Position numbers and translations under genes: made by a program. DNA of 64,000 nt, taken from Mycolicibacterium sp. CBMA 247. Its GTDB lineage: Bacteria > Actinomycetota > Actinomycetes > Mycobacteriales > Mycobacteriaceae. The stretch is from assembly GCF_009729095.1 (NCBI RefSeq), contig NZ_VTGX01000005.1:434001-498000 (forward strand), given 5' to 3'. Positions 60,612 to 64,000 of the stretch are shown in pieces. The number at the start of each line of letters is the position of its first letter. Positions within the stretch are counted from its first letter, which is position 1. Below the pieces are notes generated by a model. It had not been told where the DNA came from and ran no database searches. It was given only the letters and a program-made list of their open reading frames with translations.

Positions 60612-61470
60612 AGCTGATCCTGCGGCGGAAGTAGGCATGCTGGACGAGCGTGATGCCGACGAGGATGACGAACAGCACGATCGCCATCACCGAGGCGCGG
60701 CCCACCGCGGCCGCGCCGAACGCCTCGGCGTAGATGCGGTGGGCGACCAGGTCGGTGTGGCCCTGCGGACCGCCCGCGGTCAGCGCGTACACGGTGTCGA
60801 ATACCTGGGCGGCACTGACGATTCCGGTTACCAGCACGAAGAACATCGTCGGGCGCAGCATCGGCAGGGTGATGTGGCGGAACCGCTGCCAGTCGGTGGC
60901 GCCATCGGTGCGGGCGGCGTTGTGCACATCTGCGGGGATGTTGAGGATGCCGGCCAGGAAGAACAGCGTCACGTAGCCGACGTTGGTCCACACCACCACC
61001 GCCGACACCACCGGCAGTGCGAGCCCCGGATCGGTGAGCCATTCCACCGGCCTGCCCAGCACGGTGCTCAGCGCCCCGTCGGTGGGGGCCAGGATCCATT
61101 TCCACAGCACCGCGATGGCCAGCGGCGCGCAGATCCACGGCAGCACGTAGACGGTGCGAAAGAATCCGGTGCCCGGCAGGCCGCGGGCCAGCAGCGACGC
61201 CGCGATCAGTCCCAGCACGGTTTGCGTCGGCACCACCAGCAGCACGAACAGCAGCGTCACCGTCAGTGAGGTGGCGAACGACGAATCGGTGAGCACCGAC
61301 GTCCAATTATCCAGCCCCACATACTCGATCGGGCCGAGCAGATCCCACCGATGCAGGCTCAACCAGATCACCACCAGCATCGGCAGCAACAGGAAGGTGA
61401 CCACACCGAACAGGCTGGGGGCGACAAGTGCGTACCCCAGTGCTGTCGTGCGGACACGCGAGGTGGCCAT
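60598..61470 (-). CDS. uspA: UspA, permease of the amino-sugar ABC importer
   Basis: 290 aa from ATG 61470, equal to the M. tuberculosis UspA length as I recall. A GTG at 61491 is an alternative. Segments GYALVAPSLFGVVTFLLLP and VLPWICAPLAIAVLWKWIL, EAA loop ARTDGATDWQRFRHITLPML, C-terminus YFRRRISYDLT. No ATPase is encoded in the operon; the importer must use a shared ATPase such as SugC/MsiK-type. First gene of uspABC. Confidence 0.93.
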   Translation of the reverse strand: MATSRVRTTALGYALVAPSLFGVVTFLLLPMLVVIWLSLHRWDLLGPIEYVGLDNWTSVLTDSSFATSLTVTLLFVLLVVPTQTVLGLIAASLLARGLPGTGFFRTVYVLPWICAPLAIAVLWKWILAPTDGALSTVLGRPVEWLTDPGLALPVVSAVVVWTNVGYVTLFFLAGILNIPADVHNAARTDGATDWQRFRHITLPMLRPTMFFVLVTGIVSAAQVFDTVYALTAGGPQGHTDLVAHRIYAEAFGAAAVGRASVMAIVLFVILVGITLVQHAYFRRRISYDLT

Positions 61471-61699
61471 CGGGCTATTAAAGCGGTTCACGACATCCGG
61501 CCGCCACGGTGGGCGCCGAAGCGCCGAAGGTCAACGCTCAAATTCCGCTCCGCAATCCCGGTGAACGCAATTCGCTCAGATGGCGTACATCACTTGACTG
61601 CTCCGGAATCGAATTCGCCGCGTCTGGCTTGTAGCAAGTAATTGCCGATACCGCATCGAGGTGCCGGCAAACGAGACAGAGGGACTGGGGGACCAGCTC

Positions 61700-62482
61700 A
61701 TGAGCACACCGCAGTTGGGCCGGAGGGGCGCTTCGATCACCAGGGTGGCACAGTCCACGATCTTCACCGCGCTCGCCTTGGCCGCGATGGTCCTCGGTTC
61801 GCTGGCCGGCCCGATCGCCTCGGCCAATGCGGCCGACGGATGCGCCGACGTCGAGGTCGTGTTCGCCCGCGGCACCAACGAGGCGCCCGGGGTGGGCGCC
61901 ACCGGGCAGGCGTTCGTCGACGCGCTCGCTGCCGATCTGCCCGGCAAGACCGTGGACGTGTACGGGGTGAACTACCCGGCCTCACTGAACTTCGGCCAAG
62001 CCGTCGACGGGATCGCCGATGCGAGCAACCGGATCCAGTCGATCGCGGCGACCTGCCCGGCGACGAAGATCGTGCTCGGTGGCTACTCGCAGGGCGCCGC
62101 GGTGGCCGGCTACACCACCTCAAGCAGTGTGCCCGCCGGATTCGTCCTCCCCGCCGGGATCAGTGGTCCGATGCCGGCATCGATCGCCTCACACGTCGCG
62201 GCCGTGGCTCTGTTCGGAACACCCGACGAGTGGGTCTTGGGCTTGGCCGACCGCAGCGCGCCCCCCATCGCCATCGGCCAGCCCTACGTGGCCAAGACCA
62301 TCCAGCTGTGTGCAGCGGGCGACCCCATCTGCTTCCCCGGCGGTCTGAACCGGGCGGCCCACAGCTCCTACAAGGACAACGGGATGGCAATTCAGGCAGC
62401 CGATTTCGCGGTCCATCAGTTGGTCGGCAGTGCCCGGGCGGCGACGGTGGTGCAGACGGCAGGAGAGGTCGGCGCTAACTGA
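61700..62482 (+). CDS. Secreted cutinase-family serine esterase
   Basis: 260 aa from ATG 61700 (GGGGGA eight bases upstream); a start at 61661 is possible. Signal peptide TALALAAMVLGSLAGPIASANAA with cleavage after about residue 45. Mature part starts DGCADVEVVFARGTNEAPGVG, with nucleophile GGYSQGAAVAGYT, the Asp loop CAAGDPIC and the His in AAHSSYKDNG, plus paired Cys. Hydrolyses lipid esters outside the cell (Cut/Culp family). A strong hairpin terminator follows. Confidence 0.93.
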   Translation: MSTPQLGRRGASITRVAQSTIFTALALAAMVLGSLAGPIASANAADGCADVEVVFARGTNEAPGVGATGQAFVDALAADLPGKTVDVYGVNYPASLNFGQAVDGIADASNRIQSIAATCPATKIVLGGYSQGAAVAGYTTSSSVPAGFVLPAGISGPMPASIASHVAAVALFGTPDEWVLGLADRSAPPIAIGQPYVAKTIQLCAAGDPICFPGGLNRAAHSSYKDNGMAIQAADFAVHQLVGSARAATVVQTAGEVGAN

Positions 62483-62494
62483 ACCGACAGGGCC

Positions 62495-62535
62495 GACGGC
62501 CGCAAGAAGTCCGCTGAGGACTTCTTCCGGCCGTC
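62495..62535. terminator. Bidirectional hairpin terminator between cutinase and SDR genes
   Basis: Arms at 62495-62512 and 62518-62535 pair at 17 of 18 positions (GACGGCCG ... CGGCCGTC outer, AAGAAGTCC/GGACTTCTT inner) around a 5-base loop GCTGA. It starts 12 bp after the cutinase stop and touches the stop of the convergent gene. No long U-run. Confidence 0.78.
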
Positions 62536-63520
62536 AGCTGTCGAGGCCTCGAAGCCCGGCGACCGTGTCGGCGAGGGTGATTCGTGGATCGCGGTAGGTG
62601 ATGCCGAGGTCTCGTTCACTCGGCGTATCGTCCGACGCCGGCATCTGGGTGTAGTACTGCATGCCTGCTTCGGTGAACGGCGTTTCGAACGGCAAGAGCG
62701 GGCCGAGTCGATCGAGCACCTGCCCGGCGACCCGCAGCACGGTGTCTGGAACCGGAACGGTGAGCATCCTGGTGTCGGCGACATCGCCGAGGAGATCGGC
62801 CAGCTCGCGGACGGGAACTCGATGACCGCCGGCCATGTAGCGGCGCGGTCCACGTCCGGGTTCCAGCAGCGCGACGTGCAGGGCGGCAAGGTCGCGCACA
62901 TCGACGATCGACCACGCCGCACTGCGACCGGGAATCCCACCGAGTTGCAGTGCGGCACTCACACCTTCGCCGGCTTCGCCGAACTGGTTGCCGACCGGTG
63001 GGCCCAGGACCATGCCGGGATAGGTGATGTTCACCGGCGCACCGCCATCCTGCATCCCGCGGGCGTAGATCTCGACCTGGGCTTTGGACCTTCCGTATCC
63101 ATCGGTGCCGCCGACCACCGGCAGGTCTGCCTCCAGGGTTTCCAGATCGGGATGAAAGAGCGCGGTGAAGCTCGACACGTGAATGATCGGGTCGAGCCCG
63201 AGTTGAGCAGCGCCACCGAGAACGTTGCGGGTGCCGTCCATGTTCGTGGCCAGCATCTGCGCTGTCTGGCTCTGATCGGTGGCGACCAGCGCCGCGCTGT
63301 GCAGGACGGCGTCGCAGCCATCGAGTGCTCGCAGAACCGAGTCGCGATCGGTGATGTCGCCGACGGCATAGTCGGAAATGTCGACTCCGAGTTTGGCGAC
63401 GCTGGTGTTCAGCCGGTCAGGGTTTCGCACCAGGAAGCGAACGGAATGACCGGCGTCGGCAATCGCTTTCGCAGTCCATCCACCCACAAATCCGGTACCG
63501 CCAGTGACCAATACGCGCAT
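62534..63520 (-). CDS. NAD(P)-dependent epimerase/dehydratase-like SDR
   Basis: 328 aa extended SDR. Cofactor site VLVTGGTGFVGGWTAKAI at the N-terminus, DITDRDSV acidic position, HSAALVATDQSQTAQML, catalytic YGRSKAQVE (YxxxK) preceded by HVSSFTALF (Ser). The C-terminal substrate domain is typical of reductases of the dihydroflavonol-reductase type. Substrate unknown. Stand-alone, convergent with the cutinase. Confidence 0.88.
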   Translation of the reverse strand: MRVLVTGGTGFVGGWTAKAIADAGHSVRFLVRNPDRLNTSVAKLGVDISDYAVGDITDRDSVLRALDGCDAVLHSAALVATDQSQTAQMLATNMDGTRNVLGGAAQLGLDPIIHVSSFTALFHPDLETLEADLPVVGGTDGYGRSKAQVEIYARGMQDGGAPVNITYPGMVLGPPVGNQFGEAGEGVSAALQLGGIPGRSAAWSIVDVRDLAALHVALLEPGRGPRRYMAGGHRVPVRELADLLGDVADTRMLTVPVPDTVLRVAGQVLDRLGPLLPFETPFTEAGMQYYTQMPASDDTPSERDLGITYRDPRITLADTVAGLRGLDS

Positions 63521-63572
63521 GGGGTCAAGCTAGTACGTCAGACACCGCAAGGAATCGGTTTTGAGCGGTAGC

Positions 63573-63617
63573 GGTCGGCTCAGCCTCCGCGTTGTATTGG
63601 TCGGCTCAGCCTCCGCG
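63573..63617. repeat. 19-bp direct repeat at the 3' end of the sulfatase-like gene
   Basis: GGTCGGCTCAGCCTCCGCG occurs at 63573-63591 and 63599-63617 (period 26). The second copy contains the stop codon of the minus-strand gene (TCA at 63606-63608); the first is a duplicated 3' end just beyond it. Confidence 0.7.
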
Positions 63618-64000
63618 CAGCGTCGCGAGTTCCTTCATGTTGGCCAGGCCCTGCTCCTGCGCCTCATCGAGGAAGTCCGGCAACGGGGCCCGCAGTTCGG
63701 GCAGCACCTCGTGGTCGAGTAGTGCCTGTAGGTCGGCCTGCTTGGAACTGTGGCCGGCCAGGTTGTCGAGCTCCTGATTGCCCGAAGGGGTTGTGTAGTC
63801 GTACAGCTCGCGATGGATGGGCCGCGAGGTGTCGATGTCCATGCTGCCGGGCTTCCAGTACGTGTACATGCCGAGCTTGGCGTCCGGGGTGCGCACGGCG
63901 ACGATGTGGCTGGGCGCCGAGGTCGGGATGTCCGTCGGCGGGCCGGCAGCACCGAATACCTTCTGCGCGAGCGGGGATTTCAGCAATGCGGCCATCTCTT
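63606..64000 (-). CDS. C-terminal part of a sulfatase/phosphodiesterase-like protein (truncated by window)
   Basis: At least 129 residues of a protein whose start is beyond the window edge; an ATG at 63995 is in frame but probably internal. The motif MYTYWKPGSM followed by HRELYDYTTPSGNQELDNLA matches the C-terminal end of sulfatase-type alkaline-phosphatase-superfamily enzymes (RELYDYxxDPxExxNLA). The last 40 residues are Leu/Glu-rich and helical. The catalytic Cys/Ser and metal sites are not in the window, so activity cannot be judged. Confidence 0.65.
   Translation of the reverse strand, partial: EMAALLKSPLAQKVFGAAGPPTDIPTSAPSHIVAVRTPDAKLGMYTYWKPGSMDIDTSRPIHRELYDYTTPSGNQELDNLAGHSSKQADLQALLDHEVLPELRAPLPDFLDEAQEQGLANMKELATLRGG

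Noticed and set aside
1..64000. CRISPR arrays, prophage or insertion sequences
   Set aside because: No regularly spaced repeats, transposase, integrase or phage structural gene is visible. The direct repeats found are single tandem pairs.

Overview
The window comes from a high-GC actinobacterium, almost certainly a mycobacterium. I see the mycobactin assembly line followed by hrcA-dnaJ2-rsmE, phoH-ybeY-CBS-era, amiA2, recO, uppS, smtB/zur, glyS, a TPM protein, dgt, dnaG, tRNA-Asn, lppP, an ECF/ABC cassette and uspABC. This follows the M. tuberculosis Rv2383c to Rv2316 gene order closely, in inverted orientation and with insertions and losses. There are no PE/PPE genes, and several genes here are not in that interval of M. 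tuberculosis (an espACD-like operon, VIT transporter, acyl-CoA oxidase, DUF1275 protein). That suggests an environmental or fast-growing species (Mycolicibacterium type). Homology statements come from recalled family features and M. tuberculosis protein lengths; no search was run.

Region 1 (1-18.6 kb): mycobactin siderophore biosynthesis. It holds the 3' end of mbtB, an unusual stand-alone protein made of a dead N-terminal half of an adenylation domain behind a good IdeR-box candidate, a separate thioesterase with a Cys nucleophile, then mbtC-D-E-F-G-H joined by ATGA-type stop/start overlaps. Two further vestigial NRPS domains sit inside MbtE and MbtF.

Region 2 (18.6-27.5 kb): housekeeping genes. 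These are a small conserved minus-strand gene, hrcA, dnaJ2, rsmE, a proline-rich membrane protein, and the tightly overlapping chain phoH-ybeY-CBS/CorC-CDA-like, then era.

Region 3 (27.5-30.2 kb): a minus-strand operon that looks like espA-espC-espD (ESX-1 secretion-associated proteins), followed by a small Pro/Tyr-rich membrane protein gene.

Region 4 (30.4-44 kb): amiA2, recO, uppS, a YbjN-like gene, a Nudix gene with a duplicated start region, the zinc regulators smtB-zur, glyS, a 62-bp perfect palindrome, a TPM membrane protein, dgt, an alpha/beta hydrolase-like gene, dnaG, small secreted and membrane proteins, and tRNA-Asn(GTT).

Region 5 (44-64 kb): accessory metabolism and transport. 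It holds lppP, an acyl-CoA oxidase divergent from a VIT/CCC1 metal transporter, a phytase-esterase-like lipoprotein, DUF1275, a MarR-MFS pair divergent from an ECF transporter, a DUF4349 protein, a cyclase-STAND ATPase, the uspABC amino-sugar importer, a cutinase, an SDR epimerase-like protein and the end of a sulfatase-like gene.

The most unusual signals are the degenerate adenylation protein inside the mbt operon, the espACD-like operon at this locus, the tandem 34-bp start-region duplication before the Nudix gene, and several long perfect inverted repeats between genes.
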